Below are positions 1 through 7,082 of a DNA stretch of 8,853 nucleotides, piece after piece. Every line of letters starts with the position of its first letter. Within the stretch, counting starts at the first letter, position 1. The notes beneath the pieces were generated by a model. It worked only from the letters and a program-made list of their open reading frames with translations. It was not told the DNA's origin and ran no database searches. A program made the translations under genes and the position numbers. The stretch is from DAOUAJ01 sp034433615 (GTDB lineage: Bacteria > Chloroflexota > Anaerolineae > DUEN01): the NCBI GenBank assembly GCA_034433615.1, contig DAOUAJ010000049.1:1-8853 (forward strand), in the 5' to 3' direction.

Positions 1-636
1 CTCTACCTCTTCCCGCAGGTGGAGGCGATCTGCCATCGGCGTTGCCGCGATCTGCTGCTCAAAACGGGGCAGAGTGGTCTGGAGGAGGCCAAGAAGCAGA
101 CGCCGGATTTGACAGAGGTAGAGCTACGCATCCCAGAAATGGCCTTTGATGACACGATGACTATCCAGACAGGAGACAAGACGATCATCGCTTTGTATGC
201 ACCTGGACATGGCCCGGATGTGGTGATGGTATATGTGAAAGAGCCAAAAGTGCTCTTCGCCAGCGATGTGGTGATGCCTGTACCTTACATCGTCGGTGGA
301 GATCCCGAGATGTTGATCGCGTCCCTGCGTAAGGTGCGTGAACTGTCGTTAGAAAGTATCGTACAAGGACATGGCGAAGTGCTGCTGCGGGGTGAGATCA
401 ATGAGGTGATTGATAGTAACATTGCGTATCTGGAGACGATTCAGCGTGTGGCGCGCGAATATGTGCAGGCCGGGCAGCCGCGCCAGGCTCTGGCGCGCGT
501 TGACATCGAGTCCTGTGGCAAGTCTCGCATCCCCCTCGGTGGCCTGGTCCAATCCCTGCACCGGGCGAATCTGTTCTATCTTTATGATCGCTATCGGTCA
601 GAGATGACACGCCAGGCCCGGGATGTGGCAGCGTGA
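1..636 (+). CDS. MBL-fold metallo-hydrolase, C-terminal part (5' end outside window)
   Basis: The frame is open from base 1 (it reads LYLFPQVEAICH...) to the TGA at 634-636, so the gene starts upstream and only the last 211 residues are present. The visible metallo-beta-lactamase-fold signatures are a PGHGPD motif with its His codon at 208-210, the strand motif LFASDVV with Asp at 265-267, and VQGHGE with His at 370-372. They correspond to the later metal ligands of the family. The HxHxDH motif expected near the N-terminus would lie before the window. After the last His the chain continues for about 85 residues as a helical, Arg-rich tail. The family includes thioesterases, lactonases, nucleases and many uncharacterised hydrolases; nothing here fixes the substrate. 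The stop overlaps the next start as GTGA, so the two genes are probably co-transcribed and translationally coupled. The fold is secure; the function is not. Confidence 0.85.
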   Translation, partial: LYLFPQVEAICHRRCRDLLLKTGQSGLEEAKKQTPDLTEVELRIPEMAFDDTMTIQTGDKTIIALYAPGHGPDVVMVYVKEPKVLFASDVVMPVPYIVGGDPEMLIASLRKVRELSLESIVQGHGEVLLRGEINEVIDSNIAYLETIQRVAREYVQAGQPRQALARVDIESCGKSRIPLGGLVQSLHRANLFYLYDRYRSEMTRQARDVAA

Positions 637-1082
637 CCGAGGTTGATCGCATCCTGACGGTTGGCGAGGCCCCTGTACCCGTAAGGGTGCTTACGCTGGT
701 GTTTGATGGCGGCAGCCTGGGCAACCCCGGCCAGGGATATGGCAGCTATGCCTTCGTCTGGCCGGGACAGCCGCCAGAGGTACATCACCTGTGTTTTGGC
801 CCGCGCATGACCAACAACGAGGCAGAATACGACACTTTGATCGCGGCCTTGCAGGCGTTGTTGTGCCGCCTGGAAAGTATGAACGTGGACCCGACGCGTG
901 TGCATCTGGAAGTGAAAGGGGATAGCCAGCTCGTCGTTAACCAGTTGAACGGCCTCTGGCGGGTGCGAGAGGAGCGTATGCGAAGGCGCTGGCAAAAGGC
1001 GCAGACGCTCTTGCGACGATTCGGTCGAACCACGATCCAGCACCAGCCCCGGGAGCGGTCAGTGGAAGTGCTGGGGCATTGA
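633..1082 (+). CDS. RNase H-like protein (RNase HI superfamily) with an atypical C-terminus
   Basis: This 149-residue protein has the RNase HI core: FDGGSLGNPG with first catalytic Asp25, NNEAEYDTLI with Glu63, and KGDSQLVVNQL with Asp97. RNase HI enzymes cut the RNA strand of RNA-DNA hybrids in the cytoplasm using two metal ions. The 'NPGQGYGSY' and 'NNEAEY' forms match the plant/archaeal/bacterial 'reverse-transcriptase-like' subgroup rather than E. coli RnhA. That subgroup usually ends in a segment like PRExNxxADxLA, which supplies the fourth acidic residue. Here the end is PRERSVEVLGH, with no Asp, and the protein stops at once, so Glu145 or the terminal His149 would have to substitute, or the activity is altered. 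The GTG start overlaps the upstream TGA by 4 bp, has no strong ribosome binding site, and is therefore best explained by translational coupling. The last 24 bp overlap the 3' end of the convergent - strand gene. Confidence 0.85.
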   Translation: MTEVDRILTVGEAPVPVRVLTLVFDGGSLGNPGQGYGSYAFVWPGQPPEVHHLCFGPRMTNNEAEYDTLIAALQALLCRLESMNVDPTRVHLEVKGDSQLVVNQLNGLWRVREERMRRRWQKAQTLLRRFGRTTIQHQPRERSVEVLGH

Positions 1083-3161
1083 CAGGCCCGAGCGGAGATC
1101 CAACCCTGTGAACCGGGCCGGGCCAGTGGCCGAGAGGGTGATCGTGTACATGCCTGGCGTCAACTTCAAAGGCCCTAGCTCGACCCTTTGTGGCTGCAGA
1201 TCGAGAACATGGGTGACGACATCGCCCGTAGAGGCCTGCATGGTGAGAGATGTGCTCATTGTTTCCCCGCTCGTGATGGCGCGAAGTGAGAGAGTGACCG
1301 GCACGGCCGTGTGAATCTGGAGCGTGGCTTCCCCCGCTATCCGACGCCACGGCGTATCCCCTTCCATTTCGCGTTCCCCCCAGCCGGCCCCCAGGATCAG
1401 GAAAGGCTGTGGGTTGGCTGGCGGCTCAACGCGGTAGACCGTCAGTCGTTCGTCCTCGTAGCTGGGGGACAGTCCGGTCAGCGCCGCGTTAGCATATTTC
1501 ATCGTCCCTTCTCGCTCGCGTTCGCCGGGCATCTTGTACCGATCTAACACCACATACCGCACATTCAGCCAGCTCAGCACGCTGCGGCCAATCTGCTTCA
1601 GATCCTGGTTGATCACGTCAGGCCCTAGATGGCGCAGTTGCTGCAACACCGGCACGCGCTCAGTCAGCGTGCGCGGATCGTCACGTGAGATGTAGCCCAC
1701 GGTCAGTCGCTTACCGTGCACAGTCTGGTAGAGCAGGTAGCCAGGGCGATCCCAGTTCATGGGCAAGTTCAGCACGGCGAAATCCCCTGGCTCCTTCGCC
1801 AACCGCTCGTACCAGGGAGGCGTGTCGGGAGGCGAGATCGGATACGGTGCCGGCAGGAACTCGAACAGCGTCAACGTCACCGCCGCCAGGGCAATCAGAT
1901 GAGGGCGGGTCACCCTCGCGGCCTCTCCTTTCCCTATCTGGCGGATAAGGGCTGCCAGCCCGATGGCGGCGAGCACCCCCAACGCCAACATCACCATCGC
2001 GTCGAAGCGGCTGACGGAGCGGGTGATGCGGACGACGGGAAGATGCTGCAAGAGGGCGTACGGCAAGGGGATAGGGAGTTGTTGGCCGGCCACGTGTAGC
2101 GCCGGCCCCATCGCCAGCAGGGCAAAGCTGAACGCGGCCAGCGCCCAGAAACCGCGCAGCCGGCCACCGCGGCGGATGCCCCAGGCCCCCAACAAAAGCG
2201 GCACATACCCGGCAAAGGCCGTGTGTTCCGACACAGGGCTGGTGAAGCGGCGAGCAAACCGGGCCACCGCCTGTCCCCAGAGGGGGTGAAACTCGTTGGG
2301 GGTCAGGAACGCCAGCAGGTCAGCCGACAAGATGTATGCTTGCTCTGGCGGGGGGACCATGAAGTCATAACGGCGCGCCTCGGCGATCATGGGCCAGAGC
2401 AGGGGGGACAGGATAAGCGCAAACAGCCCCACTACCGCGGCCGTCCAGGTCACGACCCGCCTGATCAGGCATCCGCGCCAGAGCAGGTAGAGCCAGGCCA
2501 GGACGGTAAAGAGCAGGGAATACAGGACGAAATACCAGTCGCACAAGGCGATCAAGAGCAAGAATAACGCAGGTAAAGCGACCTCGCGCCAGGTCAACGA
2601 CCCATGTCTGGCTCGATCTACACCGCGCCAGAAATACAGCACGTAGAACGGAATCCACTCCAGCGAGAACACCTGCATGTGTCCCAGCAGGTGGGCAAAG
2701 TGGAAAGGGGAAAAGGTGTAAACAACGCCGGCCAGAAACGCAGCCCACGTACGGGCCGGCTCGGAGGTATGGCGGAGCATGTAACGGGCGAGGAGATAGC
2801 TCCCTAAGCCACCTACGGCGAAGCTGAAGAAGACAACGCTGTTGTAAGCGGCAAAGAGGCCAGCAGCCAGTTGCACGGACAAAAAGGCCAATCCGTTAAA
2901 CGGATTCAGGGTGTGGAACAATAGGCTGACGCCCGTAGGATGGTAGAGCATGTCCGTGAAAAACGGGTGACGATGCTCCATCAGCACGGCCTGCCGAATC
3001 CACCACAGGTTCCAGAAGTTCTGCCAGCCATCGAAGCTATCACCGGGGATGGTAGAGAGGAAGTGAATGACGGTTGGGTAGGTTAAGACGAGCGTGAGCA
3101 AGATATAGGCGAGTGCAATCCATGCTGTTCTGCAGACTCTTTGACCCTCCTCGCGAGGCAT
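1059..3161 (-). CDS. Polytopic membrane protein, GT-C glycosyltransferase-like, with soluble C-terminal domain
   Basis: This 700-residue protein has about ten to twelve predicted membrane segments in residues 13-436 (clear ones near 13-35, 90-127, 138-178, 195-228, 235-258, 336-356, 386-408 and 418-436), followed by about 260 mostly soluble residues. The first extracytoplasmic loop carries Asp41 and Asp44 in a PGDSFDGWQNFW context. This is reminiscent of GT-C enzymes (ArnT/PMT type), which use an acidic residue there and a polyprenyl-phosphate sugar donor. A CDWYFVLYS segment lies near 207-215. The soluble part contains WLNVRYVVLDRY (531-542) and a beta-rich end. I know this general type as a recurrent uncharacterised membrane protein of Chloroflexota; glycosyl transfer is inferred from topology, not proven. 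ATG at 3161 is preceded by AGAGAGGAT about 10-12 nt upstream, a loosely spaced ribosome binding site. The gene starts 33 bp after the stop of the large surface protein, so the two probably form one operon. Its 3' end overlaps the RNase H-like gene tail to tail. Confidence 0.8.
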   Translation of the reverse strand: MPREEGQRVCRTAWIALAYILLTLVLTYPTVIHFLSTIPGDSFDGWQNFWNLWWIRQAVLMEHRHPFFTDMLYHPTGVSLLFHTLNPFNGLAFLSVQLAAGLFAAYNSVVFFSFAVGGLGSYLLARYMLRHTSEPARTWAAFLAGVVYTFSPFHFAHLLGHMQVFSLEWIPFYVLYFWRGVDRARHGSLTWREVALPALFLLLIALCDWYFVLYSLLFTVLAWLYLLWRGCLIRRVVTWTAAVVGLFALILSPLLWPMIAEARRYDFMVPPPEQAYILSADLLAFLTPNEFHPLWGQAVARFARRFTSPVSEHTAFAGYVPLLLGAWGIRRGGRLRGFWALAAFSFALLAMGPALHVAGQQLPIPLPYALLQHLPVVRITRSVSRFDAMVMLALGVLAAIGLAALIRQIGKGEAARVTRPHLIALAAVTLTLFEFLPAPYPISPPDTPPWYERLAKEPGDFAVLNLPMNWDRPGYLLYQTVHGKRLTVGYISRDDPRTLTERVPVLQQLRHLGPDVINQDLKQIGRSVLSWLNVRYVVLDRYKMPGEREREGTMKYANAALTGLSPSYEDERLTVYRVEPPANPQPFLILGAGWGEREMEGDTPWRRIAGEATLQIHTAVPVTLSLRAITSGETMSTSLTMQASTGDVVTHVLDLQPQRVELGPLKLTPGMYTITLSATGPARFTGLDLRSGLSMPQHFH

Positions 3162-3198
3162 GAGACGAGTTATCCTCTCTGTGGCCGTGGCGTCTCAC
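3160..3198 (-). promoter_or_regulatory. Candidate stem-loop spanning the intergenic junction of the two-gene unit
   Basis: TGAGACG at 3191-3197 (- strand sense, starting with the TGA stop of the upstream gene) is exactly complementary to CGTCTCA at 3161-3167, whose last A is the first base of the downstream ATG. A flanking G-U pair (3198/3160) extends the stem to 8 bp. The 23-nt loop holds the purine-rich AGAGAGGAT that would act as ribosome binding site. In the mRNA the downstream start would be paired until ribosomes terminating at the upstream stop open the stem, a layout suited to translational coupling. The complementarity is seen directly; the function is inferred. With no U-tract it is unlikely to be a terminator. 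Confidence 0.4.
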
Positions 3199-6100
3199 CG
3201 GCAACTGCGCGCGGGTAAATCCACCGCAGGGAAGTAGGTGCGCGCGTCGGAGCCGTGCGCCCACACGTTAGACGAGGTGGGAACGCCGTCAACCGTGATC
3301 CAGAAGTAGTAACGGTTGGCGGGGTCGCGGGCCAAACTGACGTCCACGTCATTGAAATCCCACATCAGATAAGTAAACCCGTTGGCTGTGATAGCTCTGG
3401 GCGTGCCCACCATCGTCCGGCTGAAGTCGGGTTCGGCTTCGCTGTTGAGAGACCAGTGCAGGCGCACTCCAGGCTGCCACCCTGCATCCGGTGAGATAGC
3501 TTGTCGGGTGCCGCTCTGCATCAACAGTGCCGTCACGTTAGCCCGCTCCGCTTCCGTGACCGGCGCATTGCCATGCGGCCACACGATCTGAATCTCGGCA
3601 TCCACGGCCTCAGGGGAGGTGTCGAGCACACCTGCAGGAGGCTCCGCACGCGGGGCGAAGGTACGCCCGTCGGCCGCGTGAGCCCACACGTTGTGGCGTG
3701 TGGGCACTTCGTCTACGGTCACAAACAGATAGAGCTTGTTTTGGGGCAGGCGGGCCGCGCTGACGTCCACGTCGTTGAAGTCCCACACCGGGAACGTCCG
3801 GCCGCGATCGGTGAACAGCCGGCGTTGACCCATCTGCACGGGCCGGGCGGGCTCGTTGTTGAGGGCCATCCACAGACGCACCGTCGGGCTCCAGTCACAG
3901 GGCGGTGGATTCAGCGCTTCATCCTGGAAGATGTAGGCGGTGACGTTAGCCAGAGTCGCCTGTTCTACTGGCTGGTTGCCGTGAGGCCACACGATTTCGA
4001 TCTTAGCGATCACCGGCGTTCCTGCCGGCATTGGTGAGGGCGTAGCCGTTGGCGTCCATGTGGAGGTCACGGACGGCGTGACCGTCGGCGTCGGGGTGGA
4101 CGACGGCGTCGCGCTGGGCGTCGCGGATGGCGTGGCCGTTCGCGTCCACGTGGGCGTGGCGGTCGGCGTGGCTATTCGCGTAGGTGTTGTGGTCGGTGTC
4201 GCACTGGGCGTCGCGGATGGCGTGGCCGTTCGCGTCCACGTGGGTGTGGCAGATGGCGTGACCGGCGGCGCGCACGCGCTGTCATCCAGAACGGTGACGG
4301 CGCCGGCAGCGTAGTCGGCCACGTACACGCGGTTCTCCCACACGGCGATCCCCTGCCCACCGTTAATGGCATCTTGCCGCCCCACGGCGACCTGGCCCAA
4401 CACGCGACCATTGCTGGCGTCCAGCACGTAGACGGCGTCCTCAGCCGCAGCCACCGCGAACAGGTGATCGGTGGCGGGATTGTAGGCCAGGGCGTAAGGT
4501 GCAGCAGGCAGCGGGTATGCAGCCAGCTTGCGCCATGAGTCCAGATGGAGCATTACGATCTGGCGTTCCTCGCGGCTACTCACAAACAGACGGCGGTTCG
4601 CCGGATCAAGCGTGATACCCCAGGCATCTCTGGCCACGGATGTGATGCCGGTGACAATCTGACCTTCGCGATCAAGGACGGTCACCTGTCCTTTCAGGTG
4701 GGTGACATAGGCACGGCCCTCGGCAGCGGCCACGAAGGCTGGGAACGGACTGACGGCGACTGTCTGTCGGACTGTGTCGGTCTGGCTGTCAATAACGGTC
4801 ACACTGTCGTCGCCAAAGTTGACCACGTACACCCGATCGTCCTCAGCAGCCACTCCCCACGGCAGCGGGCCGGTGCCAATGGTGCCTCGCAACACGGCCG
4901 GGCTGACATCGGCCACGGAGACGCGGCGGGCGTTGCGGTTCGCCATGTAGACCTTGCCGTTGCTGTAGGCGATCCCGTTGGCCTGGCCGCCGGCGGTCTG
5001 GATCGTCGTCAGGAGTTGTAAAGCCTGAGCATCGAGGACGGCGATGGCGCTGTCATCGAACAGGCTGATAAAAATCCTGTCCTCGGCCGCAGCCACACTC
5101 TTGGGATGCGTTCCCACCGCCAGGGTGCCGATCACGGAAGGCAGGCAAACTGCTTCTGTCGTCGGCGTGATCGTGGCCGTGGGGCTGGGCGTGCGTGTAA
5201 GCGAAGGCGTCGCTGTGGCGGTTGGTGTCGCCGTGGGGCTGGGCGTGCGCGTGGGTGATGGCGTCGCCGTAGCCGTCGGCACGGCAGTGGCGGGCAACGC
5301 GCGAATCAATACCTTGTGGAAAGTGTCATCTCCATCCCCCATGCTGTTCAGGCGCACATCAACGTTCCCCGGTAAGCCATTGATGAGCGCCATGTCCGCA
5401 AGGGTCCACTCAACAACTTTCCAAAGCTCGCTGTTACCCTTAAGCACCTCACGACGATGAAGCACGCCGGCACTATCCGTGTATTCAAACGCCCACCGGT
5501 CTTTGCCCTGATCCAAATACCACACTCGTACCAGATAAGAGACCCTGGATTGGACACTGTCACCGGACTCTGGACTTAGGACTCCGGACTTCGAACTATA
5601 TCGCCACTGGTCGTCTACGTCCAGAGGTATGAACGAACCACCCCTGGCCTGGTCTGTGCGGCGAGCCTGGCGACCGTAGGGCTGATTTTGCGCTGCTGGT
5701 GGCAGCTCCTTTTTCGTCAGACGCACTGTCTGGCTATCCGACCCTTCCCGTCGGTAGAGAAAGAACTCCCAATCACCCGGATCGCCGCTGACGCCGGTAG
5801 AGCTGAACCGCTGGGCGGGGTATTCACTGTCCCGCAGGACAATCCAAACGTCGGTGGCCGTTTGTTCGTCTACACCCAACGAGCGCGGTGCATATTCGAA
5901 TATCTCGGGGACCTGTTCTAAGTCGTCCAACCACTGTTCCTGGATGTCAATGAAATCGGCATGATGAGCCAGCGCGTTGTGGACCATCCAGTAAGCGTAC
6001 TCGACAGGGGCGCTTTCTCCCACGGGCACGGTGAAAGCAGGCTCAAAGGCGATGGGCACCGTGCGCCAGAGACGATCAGCCGTGTCCATGGTCTCCCACC

Positions 6101-7076
6101 CCTCGCTATTCTTCCAACCGATAGCATTCTCCTTGTCTGGTTGCAACCCGTTGTTCTTATAGCCGATGCCTAACGGTGCCGCCCACTCCATGATCTGCCG
6201 ACGGGTCCACCAGGCCCCAAAACCTTGTGCAGAGCAGGCACCGGTCGCAGCCTGAATCCACAGCGGTTTATTGGGGAAGGCTTTGGCGTAAAGCTGCAGC
6301 GTTTCGAGGATAAAGCTCATGTACTCGTCACACGTGACCTGCTTCGCCAGTTCCGTCGGGTAATCACAGTTGCCGATCTGTTTGGTCGGCTGCGTCTCGT
6401 TATCCAGGCCTGCGCCGATCCAGATACCGGCCACCTGTGGATTTCCGTTATAACGTGCACCGAATGCGCGTACCACGTCGGCGAAGGCCGTTCGCCAGGT
6501 CGGATCGTCGTAAGCAGGTGCACCGCGGGCCGGGCACCCCTGTGGGTGCAGAACGTATCCTGGAACGTAAACAAGCCCCACCTTGGCATCATCTACCGTC
6601 TCACTGCGCCCTATGCGCCGGTTGACCCACTGCGGTGTGAAGTCTCGCAGGTGCCCAGACGGAGCGCCGTAGATCATCAGCGCGAATTGCACCGGCTTAG
6701 AGATGATCTGGCCGGATGGCAGCTCGACCGTCATCGCGCGAGCTTTCGCCAGGTATTTGTCATAACGAGACCAATCATAAACGCCGGGAGCAGGGTTGAC
6801 ATCCTCCCAGGTGAATTCAATGTGCGATCCGATGGGGCCGTACTCGGGACGCTCAGCGCGAAAGTCACGGTTGCTCCCATCCCACATGATATAGAGGATC
6901 GAGGGGAAGCCGGTCACGCGCACGGATGGTTGCACAGCGGGGCTGGGAGTCGGTAGCGGAACTGAGGGAAAGCCGCGCAAAAGAAACACCAATCCAGCCA
7001 GGACGAGGATCAGGAGCAGAGCGACGGCCAAGGCAAGCCAGCGGTAGGCCTGTTGGCCAGCGGGATGCTTTTCCAT
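3195..7076 (-). CDS. Large membrane-anchored mosaic surface protein: glycoside-hydrolase-like barrel, YVTN-type propeller, tandem C-terminal domains
   Basis: This is a 1293-residue mosaic. Residues 13-33 form one hydrophobic segment after Lys3/Arg12, without a lipobox, and look like an uncleaved anchor exporting the rest. Residues about 56-470 resemble a clan GH-A (GH42-like) TIM barrel: WEDVNPAPGVYDWSRYDKYL at 90-109, an Asn226-Glu227 pair in GLDNETQP that fits the acid/base position, and Glu345 in PIAFEPAF or Glu380 as possible nucleophile. Residues 481-595 are beta-rich and may bind carbohydrate. Thr/Pro linkers lie at 596-642 and 936-1022. Between them, 645-932 form about seven repeats of roughly 40 residues ending in patterns such as VTVIDSQTDTV, a YVTN-type beta-propeller. 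Two related domains close the protein at 1026-1140 and 1162-1284. The ATG at 7076 has no Shine-Dalgarno sequence, and the candidate promoter lies almost against it. The protein probably acts outside the membrane on a glycan; the substrate is unknown. It is co-directional with the polytopic protein 33 bp downstream. Confidence 0.85.
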   Translation of the reverse strand: MEKHPAGQQAYRWLALAVALLLILVLAGLVFLLRGFPSVPLPTPSPAVQPSVRVTGFPSILYIMWDGSNRDFRAERPEYGPIGSHIEFTWEDVNPAPGVYDWSRYDKYLAKARAMTVELPSGQIISKPVQFALMIYGAPSGHLRDFTPQWVNRRIGRSETVDDAKVGLVYVPGYVLHPQGCPARGAPAYDDPTWRTAFADVVRAFGARYNGNPQVAGIWIGAGLDNETQPTKQIGNCDYPTELAKQVTCDEYMSFILETLQLYAKAFPNKPLWIQAATGACSAQGFGAWWTRRQIMEWAAPLGIGYKNNGLQPDKENAIGWKNSEGWETMDTADRLWRTVPIAFEPAFTVPVGESAPVEYAYWMVHNALAHHADFIDIQEQWLDDLEQVPEIFEYAPRSLGVDEQTATDVWIVLRDSEYPAQRFSSTGVSGDPGDWEFFLYRREGSDSQTVRLTKKELPPAAQNQPYGRQARRTDQARGGSFIPLDVDDQWRYSSKSGVLSPESGDSVQSRVSYLVRVWYLDQGKDRWAFEYTDSAGVLHRREVLKGNSELWKVVEWTLADMALINGLPGNVDVRLNSMGDGDDTFHKVLIRALPATAVPTATATPSPTRTPSPTATPTATATPSLTRTPSPTATITPTTEAVCLPSVIGTLAVGTHPKSVAAAEDRIFISLFDDSAIAVLDAQALQLLTTIQTAGGQANGIAYSNGKVYMANRNARRVSVADVSPAVLRGTIGTGPLPWGVAAEDDRVYVVNFGDDSVTVIDSQTDTVRQTVAVSPFPAFVAAAEGRAYVTHLKGQVTVLDREGQIVTGITSVARDAWGITLDPANRRLFVSSREERQIVMLHLDSWRKLAAYPLPAAPYALAYNPATDHLFAVAAAEDAVYVLDASNGRVLGQVAVGRQDAINGGQGIAVWENRVYVADYAAGAVTVLDDSACAPPVTPSATPTWTRTATPSATPSATPTTTPTRIATPTATPTWTRTATPSATPSATPSSTPTPTVTPSVTSTWTPTATPSPMPAGTPVIAKIEIVWPHGNQPVEQATLANVTAYIFQDEALNPPPCDWSPTVRLWMALNNEPARPVQMGQRRLFTDRGRTFPVWDFNDVDVSAARLPQNKLYLFVTVDEVPTRHNVWAHAADGRTFAPRAEPPAGVLDTSPEAVDAEIQIVWPHGNAPVTEAERANVTALLMQSGTRQAISPDAGWQPGVRLHWSLNSEAEPDFSRTMVGTPRAITANGFTYLMWDFNDVDVSLARDPANRYYFWITVDGVPTSSNVWAHGSDARTYFPAVDLPARSCR
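3225..4001 (-). repeat. Tandem duplication encoding two WPHGN/WDFNDVDVS domains
   Basis: Residues 1026-1140 (nucleotides 3657-4001) and 1162-1284 (3225-3593) of the large surface protein are two copies of one domain, offset by about 136 residues. Shared landmarks in order are I-x-IVWPHGN, ANVTA, a VRL-x-W strand, WDFNDVDVS, a short VTVDxVPT strand and NVWAH. The copies are diverged (for example QPVEQATLANVTA against APVTEAERANVTA), so the duplication is old. Conserved Trp, Asp and Asn residues would suit a beta-sandwich binding module, possibly metal- or sugar-binding, but I cannot assign a family. They follow the second Thr/Pro linker and would sit farthest from the membrane. Confidence 0.85.
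4011..4271 (-). repeat. Second Thr/Pro-rich linker with a 90-nt direct repeat
   Basis: This stretch encodes residues 936-1022 of the large surface protein, almost entirely Thr, Pro, Ser and Ala in TPSATPTWT-like units. Bases 4111-4160 and 4201-4250 match at 48 of 50 positions, a direct repeat with a 90-nt offset (30 codons), so the frame is kept. The two mismatches fall at 4113/4203 and 4155/4245. The encoded peptide should be an extended, probably O-glycosylated or protease-resistant spacer between the propeller and the terminal domains. The high DNA identity suggests recent expansion by slippage or recombination. Confidence 0.85.
5151..5291 (-). repeat. First Thr/Pro-rich linker with a 54-nt direct repeat
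   Basis: This stretch encodes residues 596-642 of the large surface protein, built from TPSPTRTPSPTAT-like units. Bases 5176-5198 and 5230-5252 match at 22 of 23 positions with a 54-nt offset (18 codons), and similarity continues more weakly beyond. It separates the catalytic-like half from the propeller. Linkers of this composition are frequent in exported Chloroflexota proteins, which is the main taxonomic clue in the window. Confidence 0.8.
5565..5590. repeat. Heptanucleotide tandem repeat inside the coding sequence
   Basis: GGACT occurs at 5565, 5572, 5579 and 5586, an exact 7-nt period over four copies; on the coding strand this reads AGTCC plus two variable bases. Because 7 is not a multiple of 3, each copy is read in a different frame and gives the non-repetitive peptide KSGVLSPES at residues 496-504. 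It lies in the beta-rich domain just after the WRYSS strand and reads like an in-frame insertion into a loop. Repeats of this style are usually intergenic, so its presence in a gene is unusual. Confidence 0.75.
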
Positions 7077-7082
7077 GACGAC

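Noticed and set aside
591..1043. 150-codon open frame on the - strand
   Set aside because: It is antisense to the RNase H-like gene, which has clear catalytic motifs on the + strand.
1059..1110. Bidirectional terminator between the convergent genes
   Set aside because: No stable inverted repeat followed by a T-tract is visible; the coding ends overlap.
3501..4037. 178-codon open frame on the + strand
   Set aside because: It is antisense to the well-supported tandem C-terminal domains, and its composition (His/Arg-rich) looks like reverse-strand translation.
4111..4250. Possible CRISPR-like direct repeats
   Set aside because: There are only two long copies, the spacing sequence is itself linker-like, and the whole region is an open Thr/Pro coding frame.
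4060..4314. Repetitive Val/Gly open frame on the + strand
   Set aside because: It is the reverse-strand reading of the Thr/Pro linker; the repetition comes from the linker codons.
6225..6956. 243-codon open frame on the + strand
   Set aside because: It lies wholly antisense to the hydrolase-like domain, shows no recognisable motif, and is an expected by-product of GC-rich coding sequence on the other strand.
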